From positions 310,001 to 374,000 of the forward strand of contig OZ253672.1 of assembly GCA_965263365.1 (NCBI GenBank): a stretch of 64,000 bases of DNA. The letters run 5' to 3'. Numbering within the stretch: the first letter of the stretch is position 1; every line of letters begins with the position of its first letter. This DNA is from CANMUM01 sp965263365. GTDB lineage: Bacteria > Pseudomonadota > Alphaproteobacteria > Rhodobacterales > Rhodobacteraceae. Position numbers and translations under genes: made by a program. Below are positions 17,486 to 25,652 of the stretch, piece after piece. The notes beneath the pieces were generated by a model. It had not been told where the DNA came from and did no database searches. It saw only the letters and a program-made list of their open reading frames with translations.

Positions 17486-18279
17486 AGCGCTGTCCAGCCG
17501 CCATCGACGGATATGGTTGTTCCTGTGATTTGTCGCGCAGAACTTGAACACAAAAATGCAACATTGCCACCTATTTCTTGAGTGGTCGCCATCTCCCGCG
17601 AAGGTTGTCTTAAAAGCATGACTTCGCGAAGGACTTGCTCACGCGTCATATTGTATTCTTTCATCGTTTCTGGAATTTGGGACTCGACCAAGGGCGTGAG
17701 AACATATCCTGGGCAGATCGCGTTGCAGGTGATTTCTTCTTCAGCCGTTTCAAGTGCAGTGACTTTGGTGAGACCCACAACGCCGTGTTTTGCCGCAACA
17801 TAAGCCGATTTATAGGGTGAGGCGGTTAAACCATGTGCGGATGCAATGTTGATGATGCGGCCCCAGCTAGATTTGCGCATATGCGGGAGCGATTCTGCGG
17901 TTGTGTGAAATGCCGAGCTTAAGTTTATAGCGAGTATCGCATTCCATTTATCACTGGCAAATTCTGACAATGGGGCAACATGTTGAATGCCGGCATTATT
18001 AACCAAAATATCGAGCGCACCCATTTGGTCGACCGTTTTGTTCACCCATAGGCGACAGGCCTCTCCGTCTGACATATCGGCACCTATATATTTACAATTT
18101 ATATTGTGCGTTTTTGAAATTTCGTCTGCAATTGCATGATCTTCGTCTCGATCTGTGTAAGAGTTGATCACAACATTCGCACCTAGTCGCGCCAGTTCTT
18201 TAGCAATGCCGAGACCAATACCAGAATTTGATCCTGTTATTGCGGCAACCTTGCCTGATAAATCGATATTTAATTGCAT
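17482..18279 (-). CDS. bdhA: 3-hydroxybutyrate dehydrogenase
   Basis: This short-chain dehydrogenase oxidises (R)-3-hydroxybutyrate to acetoacetate with NAD+, in ketone-body/PHB metabolism. The Rossmann motif GSNSGIG lies near the N terminus and the catalytic SAYVAAKHG (YxxxK) in the middle. The C-terminal end ITGTTISVDGGWTAL is typical of the family. The frame extends up to 18324, but the start at ATG 18279 is supported by AAAGGAA and homologous length (265 residues). Its stop overlaps the patatin TTG start. A terminated small transcript ends about 135 bases upstream. Confidence 0.93.
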   Translation of the reverse strand: MQLNIDLSGKVAAITGSNSGIGLGIAKELARLGANVVINSYTDRDEDHAIADEISKTHNINCKYIGADMSDGEACRLWVNKTVDQMGALDILVNNAGIQHVAPLSEFASDKWNAILAINLSSAFHTTAESLPHMRKSSWGRIINIASAHGLTASPYKSAYVAAKHGVVGLTKVTALETAEEEITCNAICPGYVLTPLVESQIPETMKEYNMTREQVLREVMLLRQPSREMATTQEIGGNVAFLCSSSARQITGTTISVDGGWTAL

Positions 18280-18412
18280 TATAAAATTCCTTTGTTGCAC
18301 TGCAATATATAATACGGACTTCACGCAAAATCAATTGAAGTTAGAAGGCTACGCAAAACAACACATGTTGGGCGTATGCTTGCGGTAGTTTGAATCAAAT
18401 TTGTACGTAATC

Positions 18413-18437
18413 AAAAAAAGGCTCGCCGAAGCGAGCC
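18413..18437 (-). terminator. Intrinsic terminator of the candidate small RNA
   Basis: GGCTCGC-TTCG-GCGAGCC on the minus strand forms a perfect 7-bp stem with a stable tetraloop, followed by seven T. There is no T-run on the plus strand side, so it acts on minus-strand transcripts. Confidence 0.85.
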
Positions 18438-18483
18438 AGGTATTGAGGCAGGTTTCATACAGGCAAGAAACCTATCGAGCAGT
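18413..18483 (-). ncRNA. Candidate small RNA with own promoter and intrinsic terminator
   Basis: On the minus strand a near-consensus promoter (18490-18518) would start transcription near 18483. The transcript of about 70 bases has one internal hairpin (GGTTTC...GAAACC, 18451-18472) and then a strong GC stem with a TTCG loop and seven T (18413-18437). No open frame fits, and no gene lies upstream on this strand, so the terminator has no other client. I do not recognise an Rfam-type family by eye. It lies divergent from a peptide-binding protein gene and upstream of bdhA; targets are unknown. Confidence 0.6.
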
Positions 18484-18489
18484 GTCTTC

Positions 18490-18518
18490 AATATACATCT
18501 TCGCCCCTAAGAGTCCAA
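18490..18518 (-). promoter_or_regulatory. Candidate promoter of the small RNA
   Basis: TTGGAC (18513-18518) and TATATT (18490-18495) are spaced by exactly 17 bases on the minus strand and point into the terminated hairpin unit. Confidence 0.6.
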
Positions 18519-18593
18519 GAGAATTATTGAATTTCTATTTGATATGCGTCATTATCGCACCATAACTCCACATCTGATATAGGAAAAAAATCA

Positions 18594-20393
18594 TTGAATA
18601 TAATAAAATCAACTATTTATACTGCGTTGAGTGTGGGCTGTCTCCTTGCGCCTCAATCAGTGTTTGCCGAACCTACTCACGGAATTTCAATGACGGGAAC
18701 GCTTGATTTGGCGCCGGATTTTGCGAATCTACCTTATGTAAATCCAGATGCCGAGCCGGGCGGTCGAATCGTTTATGCGGAAAACGGTAGTTTCGATTCG
18801 TTTTCGCCATTTATTGTGGCTGGTAAGACGCCCTACGGGTTCAAGGTTCACGTTTATGAAAGCTTTCTGAAGCGCTCTATAGATGAAAGTTTTTCACTTT
18901 ATGGTTTGCTAGCCGAAAAAGTAGACATGGCCGAAGATCGGACTTCGGTTGAGTTCTTTTTGAATCCAAATGCTAAGTTCTCAAATGGTGATCCAGTTAC
19001 AATTGATGACGCGATTTGGTCATATGAAATTTTGGCAGAAAAGGGGCTGTCTAAATATGCCAGATATATGTCGGGCGTAACCAAGATTGAAAAAACGAGC
19101 GAAAATTCAGTTAAGTTTGAACTGACTGGCGAAAATAGAGAATTGCCACTTTTACTCGGAATTATGCCGATTATGCGTCAAGCAGATTTTGAGGGAGTTG
19201 AATTTGATGAAGGCATGACAGAGCCGACAATTGGTTCAGGGCCCTATTTCGTTGCCGATTATAAGATGGGCGACTACATCACTTTTGAACGTGATCCAAA
19301 CTACTGGGGGAAAGACCTTCCAATCAATAAAGGTCAAAATAATCTTGACGAAATTAAGTATGTTTATTTCGCAGATGCCGACGTAATTTTCGAAGCGTTT
19401 AAGGCAGGAGACGTAAACATATTTGTTGAAGGTGATCCAAAGCGTTGGGAAAGCTATGATTTCGAAAGGTTTAATAATGGAGAAATTGCAAAAACAGGGA
19501 TAACTCATTCCCGACCTACAGGCATGCAAGGTTTCTTTTTTAATACGCGTCGCGAGCCGCTAGATGATTGGAGAGTGCGCGAGGCCTTAATTACGGGTAT
19601 GAATTTCCCATTTATAAATCAAACTATTAATGAAGGTGCGTACCCACGTATTACAAGCTTTTTTGCAAACTCATATTTAGAGAGTTCGTCAGGCCCTGCT
19701 GAAGGCAAGGTGCGTGAGTTGATTGAACCATTTGCCGATCAACTGCCTCCCGAAGCTCTTGATGGTTATGAATTGCCAGCGGGTAATGTGAGCGGTCGTG
19801 ACCGTGAAGGAATCCAAAATGCGCTCGCATTATTGCAAGAAGCTGGTTTTTCAGTTCAAGATGGTGAGATGAAAAATGACAGCGGTGAACCATTTGTTGT
19901 GAGTGCATTGGTTCGTTCAGGCGCAGAAGAAGAGCAGATCGCAAATCTGTGGGCCGATGGTTTGAAACCGCTTGGAATTACGTTGAATATCGATAGCGTT
20001 GACGGCCCCACTTTTGAGGATCGTAAGAAGGCTTTTGATTACGATATAATCTATAGCTTTATTAGTGTTAGCCTGTCTCCCGGTGCAGAGCAATATGCAC
20101 GCTTTTCTGCAGAAGCTGCTGACACGGAAGGCTCTCGGAATATTATGAGGACAAAAAACCCAGCATTACCCGCAATGGTTGATGCCATGTTGAATGCGAC
20201 TTCTTTGGAAGATTACGTGGCAGCAACCAAGGCACTTGATAGAATGATTATGGCGGAACGCTATTTTGCGCCGACATGGTATACGCCAGAGTGGCGAATC
20301 TTGCATGATGCGCGTCTTAAGTTTCCGGAAACGGTTCCAAAATTCGGATACTGGCCTGGCTATGCTCCAGATTCAATGTACTGGGAAGAATAA
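18594..20393 (+). CDS. Extracellular solute-binding protein, family 5 (YejA-like peptide-binding)
   Basis: This is a periplasmic binding protein of an ABC importer for peptides or similar solutes. The 599-residue product has a signal peptide ending about residue 25 (SVFAEPTHG) and a SBP_bac_5 body resembling the YejA branch: GLLAEKVDMAEDRTSVEF, FSNGDPVTIDDAIWSYE, TIGSGPYFVADYKMGD and the late MQGFFFNTRREPLDDWRVRE. The start is a TTG at 18594 with AGGA upstream. No permease or ATPase genes adjoin it, and a terminator follows directly, so it is a stand-alone binding protein that must work with a transporter encoded elsewhere. Confidence 0.88.
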   Translation: MNIIKSTIYTALSVGCLLAPQSVFAEPTHGISMTGTLDLAPDFANLPYVNPDAEPGGRIVYAENGSFDSFSPFIVAGKTPYGFKVHVYESFLKRSIDESFSLYGLLAEKVDMAEDRTSVEFFLNPNAKFSNGDPVTIDDAIWSYEILAEKGLSKYARYMSGVTKIEKTSENSVKFELTGENRELPLLLGIMPIMRQADFEGVEFDEGMTEPTIGSGPYFVADYKMGDYITFERDPNYWGKDLPINKGQNNLDEIKYVYFADADVIFEAFKAGDVNIFVEGDPKRWESYDFERFNNGEIAKTGITHSRPTGMQGFFFNTRREPLDDWRVREALITGMNFPFINQTINEGAYPRITSFFANSYLESSSGPAEGKVRELIEPFADQLPPEALDGYELPAGNVSGRDREGIQNALALLQEAGFSVQDGEMKNDSGEPFVVSALVRSGAEEEQIANLWADGLKPLGITLNIDSVDGPTFEDRKKAFDYDIIYSFISVSLSPGAEQYARFSAEAADTEGSRNIMRTKNPALPAMVDAMLNATSLEDYVAATKALDRMIMAERYFAPTWYTPEWRILHDARLKFPETVPKFGYWPGYAPDSMYWEE

Positions 20394-20415
20394 AAGTTAA
20401 TTTAGTAAAGATTGG

Positions 20416-20443
20416 AAGCCGCTCCTTAGTGAGCGGCTTTTTC
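20416..20443 (+). terminator. Intrinsic terminator after the solute-binding protein
   Basis: AAGCCGCTC and GAGCGGCTT form a 9-bp stem with a 6-base loop followed by T residues. It ends the plus-strand transcript about 20 bases after the stop codon. Confidence 0.88.
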
Positions 20444-20453
20444 TATGTTGCGC

Positions 20454-21302
20454 TTATTCAATTCGTAATTCGGCGAAAAGACCGTGATGATCGGATCCGT
20501 ATCGGTCTAGCTTCTCAACGCGCATGGGAAACGGCGACATAACGTGGTCAATGGGTAAAAATATGGGAGTTCGCACTAAAGTAAAATGTGTCTTTCGGTT
20601 GACCTCGGCATTTATGCTTTTTGCAATAGTATTGAAACTATGGCTCCATGGAACCTGATTGAAATCGCCACCAAGAATGACAGGTTGAGGTAATTTTTTT
20701 AACTGCGGAAGCAACGCTTCTATCTGTTTATTTTGTTCGTAAGGGAAAGGCCAATCGAGGTGCAAAGAAACGATTGTGATTTGTTTGTTTTGGTGTTGCA
20801 CACGTGCCCACGCAAATCCGCGTGCACCTCCGTTGGCGCATCCACTATCAATAAAGGGAAGTCTGGAGATAATTGCGATTTTACCAATGACTTCATATCG
20901 GCAAATTTTACTATAAGAATAACCTTCGATACGGCCTATATTAAGTGTGCTTGCTTCGACTTCTTGAAATGTCATAACATCTGGATGAAGTTGTTTGGCA
21001 ACTAGTTCAAGATCGGGTGCTGTGTTGGTAAAGAGTAAGTTATGCTGATAAAGTCTGAAGTTGACGCTAGTGAGATGACTTGATGGAAAAAAGCTAATCG
21101 CGAAAGTCACTAACCATATAACGGATGCTGAACTTAAAGCCCAATTAAACGGCCTACGAAGTGACCAAGCGCATAAAACAATTGCGATTGCACATAGCGG
21201 ACGCCCAATTGCGATACTGTCAGCCAGAGGGTGAAATATACCCAGATATCCGAATCCGAATGCAAGTACCGCTAAAATTGCGAATATACGAAAGATAATC
21301 AT
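20454..21302 (-). CDS. Endonuclease/exonuclease/phosphatase (EEP) family protein with N-terminal membrane segments
   Basis: The 282-residue product begins with about three hydrophobic segments (residues 1-75). A metal-dependent EEP domain follows, with FQEVEA (metal-binding Glu), SLHLDWPF, GGDFNQVPWS and the terminal SDHHGLFAEL. Members hydrolyse phosphodiester or phosphate esters (nucleases, sphingomyelinase-like and others); the substrate cannot be told from sequence. The membrane-anchored arrangement, with the catalytic domain probably facing the periplasm, resembles YafD-like proteins. It is convergent with the solute-binding protein gene across a terminator. Confidence 0.85.
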   Translation of the reverse strand: MIIFRIFAILAVLAFGFGYLGIFHPLADSIAIGRPLCAIAIVLCAWSLRRPFNWALSSASVIWLVTFAISFFPSSHLTSVNFRLYQHNLLFTNTAPDLELVAKQLHPDVMTFQEVEASTLNIGRIEGYSYSKICRYEVIGKIAIISRLPFIDSGCANGGARGFAWARVQHQNKQITIVSLHLDWPFPYEQNKQIEALLPQLKKLPQPVILGGDFNQVPWSHSFNTIAKSINAEVNRKTHFTLVRTPIFLPIDHVMSPFPMRVEKLDRYGSDHHGLFAELRIE

Positions 21303-21389
21303 TTACTGCTCTTTTTTTCAACATAACAAAATTTATGCCGCAAATAAAGTACTGAGCCTGAACCTGTAGTTTCAGAGATGAATTTCTAT

Positions 21390-21418
21390 AAAAAAAGGCG
21401 GCTCCAAAAGCCGCCTTT
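21390..21418 (-). terminator. Intrinsic terminator after rpsA
   Basis: On the minus strand GGCGGCT and AGCCGCC form a 7-bp stem with a 5-base loop followed by seven T. It lies 23 bases after the rpsA stop. Confidence 0.9.
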
Positions 21419-21440
21419 CATTTTGTTTATGTCTTTAAAC

Positions 21441-23117
21441 TTATTCTTGCTCTTTGAGCGCTGCACCCAAGATATCACCAAGTGAAGCCCCTGAATCAGC
21501 AGATCCAAATTGCTTAATCGCTTCTTTTTCTTCCGCGATTTCAAGCGCTTTGATCGAGAGCAGAATTCTGCGTGAACCTTTCTCGATGTTCGTGACACGT
21601 GCGTCCACTTTGTCGCCGACATTAAAGCGTTCTGGTCTTTGCTCTGCACGATCACGCGACAAATCAGAGCGACGAATAAAGGCTTTAGCGCCATTGACTT
21701 CGACTTCGACCCCACCGTCAGTGATTTCGGTCACAACAGTTGTAACGATATCGCCGCGCTTAACACCTTCGACCGCATCTGAGAAGCTATCACCTCCGAG
21801 TGCTTTGATTGATAGTGAAATACGTTCTTTAGCAACATCAACATCTGTAACAACGGCCTTAACTATATCGCCTTTGTTGTAATTTTTAATCGCTTCTTCA
21901 CCACGCTCTTCCCAAGAAATATCAGAAAGATGCACCATCCCGTCAATATCACCTTCAAGGCCCACAAAAAGGCCGAATTCTGTGATATTGCGGACTTCGC
22001 CCTCGACCTCAGTGCCTTCTGGGAAGTTTGCTGCAAATGCATTCCAAGGATTGTCGGCTGCTTGCTTGATGCCGAGTGAAATACGACGTTTATCCATATC
22101 AAGCTCAAGAACAACAACTTCAACTTCTTGATCTTGAGAAACGATTTTTCCGGGATGGATGTTTTTCTTATTCCAAGACATTTCAGAAACGTGGACAAGC
22201 CCCTCAACACCTGACGCAAGCTCAACAAAGGCACCATAATCAGTAATGTTAGTTACGCGACCAGTATGTTTTGTGTCGACTGCGAATGTTTCAGATGCCG
22301 CTGCCCATGGGTCTTCCTCAAGCTGCTTCATGCCCAAAGAAATACGATTTGTGTCTTTGTTAATTTTAATGATCTGACACTTTACAGTATCTCCGACACC
22401 AAATACCTCTGAAGGATGGTTTACGCGTTTCCAAGAAATATCTGTTACGTGAAGAAGTCCATCAACTCCGCCTAAATCAATGAAAGCGCCGTATTCGGTA
22501 ATATTTTTCACAACACCGTCAACAACATTACCTTCTTCAAGATTGCCGACAATTTCTGCGCGCTGTTCGGCACGGCTTTCTTCGAGAATTGCACGTCTTG
22601 AAACAACAATGTTTCCACGGCGACGGTCGCATTTTAGGACTTCAAAAGGCTGCTTGATATTCATAAGAGGCGCGACATCGCGGATTGGGCGCACGTCAAC
22701 TTGTGATCCTGGCAAGAAAGCAATGGCTCCACCAAGGTCTACTGTGAATCCGCCTTTGACGCGTCCAAACATAACGCCTTCGATACGTTCTTTAGCGTCA
22801 TATGCTTTTTCAAGAATATCCCACGCTTCTTCACGGCGCGCTTTTTCGCGAGAAATCATAGCTTCTCCGCGAACACTTTCAACGCGTTCTAAATAGACTT
22901 CAACTTCATCGCCAACTTCGATTTCAACTGGTTGACCAGGGAGTCCGAATTCGCGCAATTCTACGCGACCTTCCATTTTGTAACCAATATCAATGATTGC
23001 AAAGCCGGCCTCGATCGCGACGACCTTTCCTTTTACTACTTTGCCTTCTTTGGGGGTGACAAGCTCAAAATTTTCTTCTAAGAGTTGTTCAAACTCTTCC
23101 ATGGTGGCTTTTGCCAT
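21441..23117 (-). CDS. rpsA: 30S ribosomal protein S1
   Basis: S1 binds mRNA leaders and helps initiate translation on structured or weak-Shine-Dalgarno messages. The 558-residue protein contains six S1 (OB-fold) repeats: about residues 20-88, 105-172, 190-260, 275-347, 362-434 and 450-520. Repeats 3-5 are the best conserved (NITEYGAFIDLGGVDGLLHV, NITDYGAFVELASGVEGLVH). Length and repeat number match the proteobacterial form. ATG at 23117 has AGGAG upstream. It follows cmk, as in most Proteobacteria, and ends at a strong terminator. Confidence 0.98.
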   Translation of the reverse strand: MAKATMEEFEQLLEENFELVTPKEGKVVKGKVVAIEAGFAIIDIGYKMEGRVELREFGLPGQPVEIEVGDEVEVYLERVESVRGEAMISREKARREEAWDILEKAYDAKERIEGVMFGRVKGGFTVDLGGAIAFLPGSQVDVRPIRDVAPLMNIKQPFEVLKCDRRRGNIVVSRRAILEESRAEQRAEIVGNLEEGNVVDGVVKNITEYGAFIDLGGVDGLLHVTDISWKRVNHPSEVFGVGDTVKCQIIKINKDTNRISLGMKQLEEDPWAAASETFAVDTKHTGRVTNITDYGAFVELASGVEGLVHVSEMSWNKKNIHPGKIVSQDQEVEVVVLELDMDKRRISLGIKQAADNPWNAFAANFPEGTEVEGEVRNITEFGLFVGLEGDIDGMVHLSDISWEERGEEAIKNYNKGDIVKAVVTDVDVAKERISLSIKALGGDSFSDAVEGVKRGDIVTTVVTEITDGGVEVEVNGAKAFIRRSDLSRDRAEQRPERFNVGDKVDARVTNIEKGSRRILLSIKALEIAEEKEAIKQFGSADSGASLGDILGAALKEQE

Positions 23118-23197
23118 ATTATTTAGTCTCCTAATAAAATTTAACAGGCCAGATGGTTGGTTCCACCGGTCTTTGGGTTCATTAATGTTGCTCTGGA

Positions 23198-23821
23198 TTA
23201 AAAAGTCAATTTTTGCTCAACAAATTGAACAGCCTTTGCAACTGCCGCGTCTATAGACAATTTTGTGGTGTCTAGCAAGAGCGCATCTTTAGCATGGGTC
23301 ATTGGAGCTGTGTCCCGCAATCGGTCGCGTTCATCGCGCCTTTTAATATCTACCAAAACCTCTTCGATTTTAAGGTTTGGCCTTGAAGTTAACAATTCTT
23401 GATGACGACGTTGAGCACGGATTTCATCGCTAGCAGTCACAAAAAACTTCACTTCCGCATCTGGACAGATTACCGTGCCAATATCACGACCATCAAGAAT
23501 TGCACCGCCTTTCTGGCGTGAAAATTTTCTTTGAAAATCAACGAGCTCTTCGCGAACAAGAGGATTGGATGCAACGATAGAAGCATGTTCGCTTGCTTCG
23601 CTAGTTCTTAGTTCTTGGATGTTTGTGAAATCCAGGTCGCAAAGACTTCTTGCTGCCTCAACGGGGTCCTGCCCCTGTGCAACCCTTCTTCCGACAGCTC
23701 GGTATATCAGTCCGGTATCGAGATGTGCAAACCCAAAGTGTTGGGCTAGTGCTTTGGAAATCGTGCCTTTACCAGCAGCTGCGGGCCCGTCAAGAGCGAT
23801 TGTAAAGCTTCCATATGTCAT
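23198..23821 (-). CDS. cmk: Cytidylate kinase
   Basis: Cmk phosphorylates CMP and dCMP to the diphosphates in nucleotide metabolism. The 207-residue protein has the P-loop GPAAAGKGT near residue 12, the CMP-binding LDGRDIGTVICPDAEVKFF segment and a lid with RDERDR. It lies upstream of rpsA in the conserved cmk-rpsA order with an 80-base gap. Its start is the last host gene before the decayed mobile region on the right. Confidence 0.97.
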   Translation of the reverse strand: MTYGSFTIALDGPAAAGKGTISKALAQHFGFAHLDTGLIYRAVGRRVAQGQDPVEAARSLCDLDFTNIQELRTSEASEHASIVASNPLVREELVDFQRKFSRQKGGAILDGRDIGTVICPDAEVKFFVTASDEIRAQRRHQELLTSRPNLKIEEVLVDIKRRDERDRLRDTAPMTHAKDALLLDTTKLSIDAAVAKAVQFVEQKLTF

Positions 23822-23981
23822 ACTTGCTTGTAGCCGATTCGTTGAGTTTTGTTGAGAGTTAGCACTCTTTGGCCTTTATGTCGTTAGGCAGTGTCTCATT
23901 ATTTCGGTGAAAAGTGTTCTATTTTAGCAATCTAATAAGGTTCGTTCCAGAAAGTTAAATTTTAGGTGTTGTCCCAGATAA

Positions 23982-24667
23982 TTAGTTTATTTGTTTTCTA
24001 ACCCATTGTTTTATCTGGCCCATTGTTTTATCTGGAATAATTGGCGTTTTGGGTCAGAGTTATGAAAACGCCACTCACATTCCTTCAAATATAGCTCAAA
24101 CTGTGCGTTGGGAACACCGTTAATTTGCGCATATGGCGCTTTGCTTGGTTCCAGAAATTCTCAATCCCATTGATGTGATTTGCGCCATCAGCAAACAACT
24201 CCGAATAATTGATCCGATAGTGCTTGAACTCCGATACATCCAGCGCATAATAACCCCGCCAACTGTCCGTATACACGATGCTGTCAGGCACAATCTTGCG
24301 CTCGATGATCGGCGTCAAAGTCGCGCCCAGAGCGTCAGGAATAATTTTCGTGTAGACCTTTCCACCCCTTTTTAATAAGCTGAAAACAGGGATTTTGCCA
24401 GCAGCACCACGCCCGCGTTTGCCCTTACGTCTACCACCAAAATCGCTCTCATCCACCTCAACCTCACCCGCAAAAAAAATCATCCGCTTGAGCGTCCAAT
24501 TCGTAAGCAATGATCATGCGAAGACGAAGAAAATAATAGGCCGCGGTTTTGTGATTCACACCAATCAAACGCGCCGCCGTTCAAGCCGTCGAACCTGAAA
24601 CAAAATGCTTGATGAACCGCTCTTGCTTATACCAACTGATTAGGGGGTTGCTCATCATGTCCATCAT
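23982..24667 (-). pseudogene. IS1595-family transposase pseudogene (ISXO2-like DDE)
   Basis: Conceptual translation on the minus strand gives WYKQERFIKHFVSGSTA, then a zinc-ribbon-less linker, then DESDFGGRRKGKRGRGA, YTDSWRGYYAL and HINGIENFWNQAKRHMRK, the ISXO2-like DDE core. Four lesions break it. There is an in-frame TGA at 24581-24583. An extra T in a run of eight (24472-24479) shifts the frame. One base is missing near 24125, in the AAATTAACGG stretch. A 17-bp tandem duplication (24002-24035) lies near the C terminus. After repair the C terminus reads NGVPNAQFELYLKECEWRF, as in intact relatives, so the gene was once normal. Confidence 0.85.
24002..24035. repeat. Exact 17-bp tandem duplication inside the transposase remnant
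   Basis: CCCATTGTTTTATCTGG occurs twice back to back (24002-24018 and 24019-24035). Removing one copy restores the C-terminal transposase frame to QIKQWVRKQIN-stop. This shows the duplication is a secondary mutation. Confidence 0.95.
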
Positions 24668-24741
24668 AACCCAATTTTAGGGTATCTGGGACAGACCCTA
24701 AGTTTAATTCGCCATCGAAAAATGCAATTTTGTGCTTGTAA

Positions 24742-24764
24742 TGTATATACAAATTGTATATACA
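24742..24764. promoter_or_regulatory. Pair of palindromic 10-mers, possible operator upstream of the BrnA-like gene
   Basis: TGTATATACA occurs at 24742-24751 and 24755-24764, separated by AAT; each copy is itself a perfect palindrome. It lies 100 bases upstream of the BrnA-like antitoxin start. Such antitoxins usually bind inverted repeats near their own promoter, so an operator role is plausible but unproven. Confidence 0.45.
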
Positions 24765-24806
24765 TAATTTACTCAGTATCTGGCGGAGATCAGGCAAACT
24801 ATCGAG

Positions 24807-24838
24807 AGCGAGGATGCTTGTTCGTAAGCGTCCTCGCT
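24807..24838. repeat. 13-bp stem, 6-base loop inverted repeat before the BrnA-like gene
   Basis: AGCGAGGATGCTT (24807-24819) pairs with AAGCGTCCTCGCT (24826-24838), with one G-T wobble and a GTTCGT loop. No T-run follows on the plus strand, so a simple terminator reading is weak. It could be a leader hairpin in the antitoxin transcript. Confidence 0.6.
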
Positions 24839-24863
24839 GCAGTTGAACTAGGAAAGGGCTTTC

Positions 24864-25049
24864 ATGCCCGACAAGAAGAAAAAAGAAATTGATTGGGAGG
24901 CAATCAATGTCAAAGCTGATGCATCAAAGGTGGCAATATCTATTCGGGTAGATTCTGAAGTCCTCGACTTTTTTAAGTCACAAGGAAAAGGCTACCAAAC
25001 TAAAATCAATGATGTGCTTAGAAGCTTTGTAAATTCACATAAAGACTAG
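24864..25049 (+). CDS. BrnA-like antitoxin (DUF4415), apparently orphan
   Basis: The 61-residue protein has a charged N terminus (MPDKKKKEIDWEAINVKADA). A C-terminal ribbon-helix-helix-type segment typical of BrnA follows: ISIRVDSEVLDFFKSQGKGYQ. BrnA proteins neutralise the RNase BrnT and repress the brnTA promoter through a ribbon-helix-helix fold. Normally brnT lies just upstream; here the 150 bases upstream hold only repeats and no open frame. So this is an orphan antitoxin, either a relic of a lost pair or a stand-alone repressor. The ribosome binding site (AGGAAAGGG) is good and the frame is intact. Confidence 0.75.
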   Translation: MPDKKKKEIDWEAINVKADASKVAISIRVDSEVLDFFKSQGKGYQTKINDVLRSFVNSHKD

Positions 25050-25652
25050 AAATTGGCTTTTAAACTGAAGGCCGCTCTTAGTTATGTAGCACCTTTTAGA
25101 TCCTCAGCATAGGTCAATAGACAGAAATAAGAATTCCAAAAATACACTATGATTTTAAATCGAAGTGTGTAATCTCGTAAGGGCGTAATTCTCGGGCGAA
25201 AGCATGGTTTTAAAAGCGCTTTCCGTTCTGTTTTGGAATTTTGGGCTTGCTTGCATGCCGTAAGGAGAAGATAGTAACACTCTTATCGCAAAGCCCATCA
25301 GAAGTTCGATTAAATTTTAGGGCATTTTATCGGTTAGGAAGTGGGCGCACGAAATCGCTCAAAGGCTATGATAATCTGCACTACATTTCAAGTGGAGCAA
25401 CTGCCCACGGAATTTTATATAAAAACAATATCCATATCTTTATTAATTTTACAAGTACACGCCCCTGTCCTTGTCCCTTAGAACTGATCCATTAATTTTT
25501 TACAACTCTGTTAAATTTGGAGGACGATTATGGCCCTGAAAAGATATGGTGAGGGTTTGGAGCGGATCACGAAGTGATGAATGATCCAGTGGATGATTTG
25601 AGCGAACAAACGGGCGGAGCCCAGAAGGCGCTTTATCCGCTGATTATTCAAC
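25050..25652. other. Stretch without a supported gene inside the island
   Basis: About 600 bases lie between the BrnA-like gene and the IS3 remnant. A frame of 84 codons (25241-25495) is open but shows no recognisable motif and no convincing ribosome binding site, and I do not support it as a gene. The right part (25530 onward) may be a badly decayed 5' portion of the IS3-family transposase. Confidence 0.45.

Larger units (their letters stand above)
23965..24698 (-). mobile_element. IS1595-family insertion sequence remnant
   Basis: An element of about 734 bp is bounded by imperfect inverted repeats. GGTGTTGTCCCAGATAAT starts at 23965, and GGGTCTGTCCCAGATACC (minus strand) ends at 24698. The inner reading frame is an ISXO2/IS1595-type transposase broken by several lesions, so the copy is dead. 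The expected 8-bp target duplication is not intact: AAATTTTA on the left versus TAAGTTTA on the right, matching at 5 of 8 positions. Confidence 0.8.

Noticed and set aside
24807..24838. Stem-loop considered as an integron attC site or terminator
   Set aside because: It lacks the R and L box pattern of attC and has no T-run on either strand close enough for a good terminator; kept only as an inverted repeat.
25241..25495. 84-codon plus-strand frame in the island
   Set aside because: Open but without recognisable domain pattern or good start; surrounded by decayed sequence.
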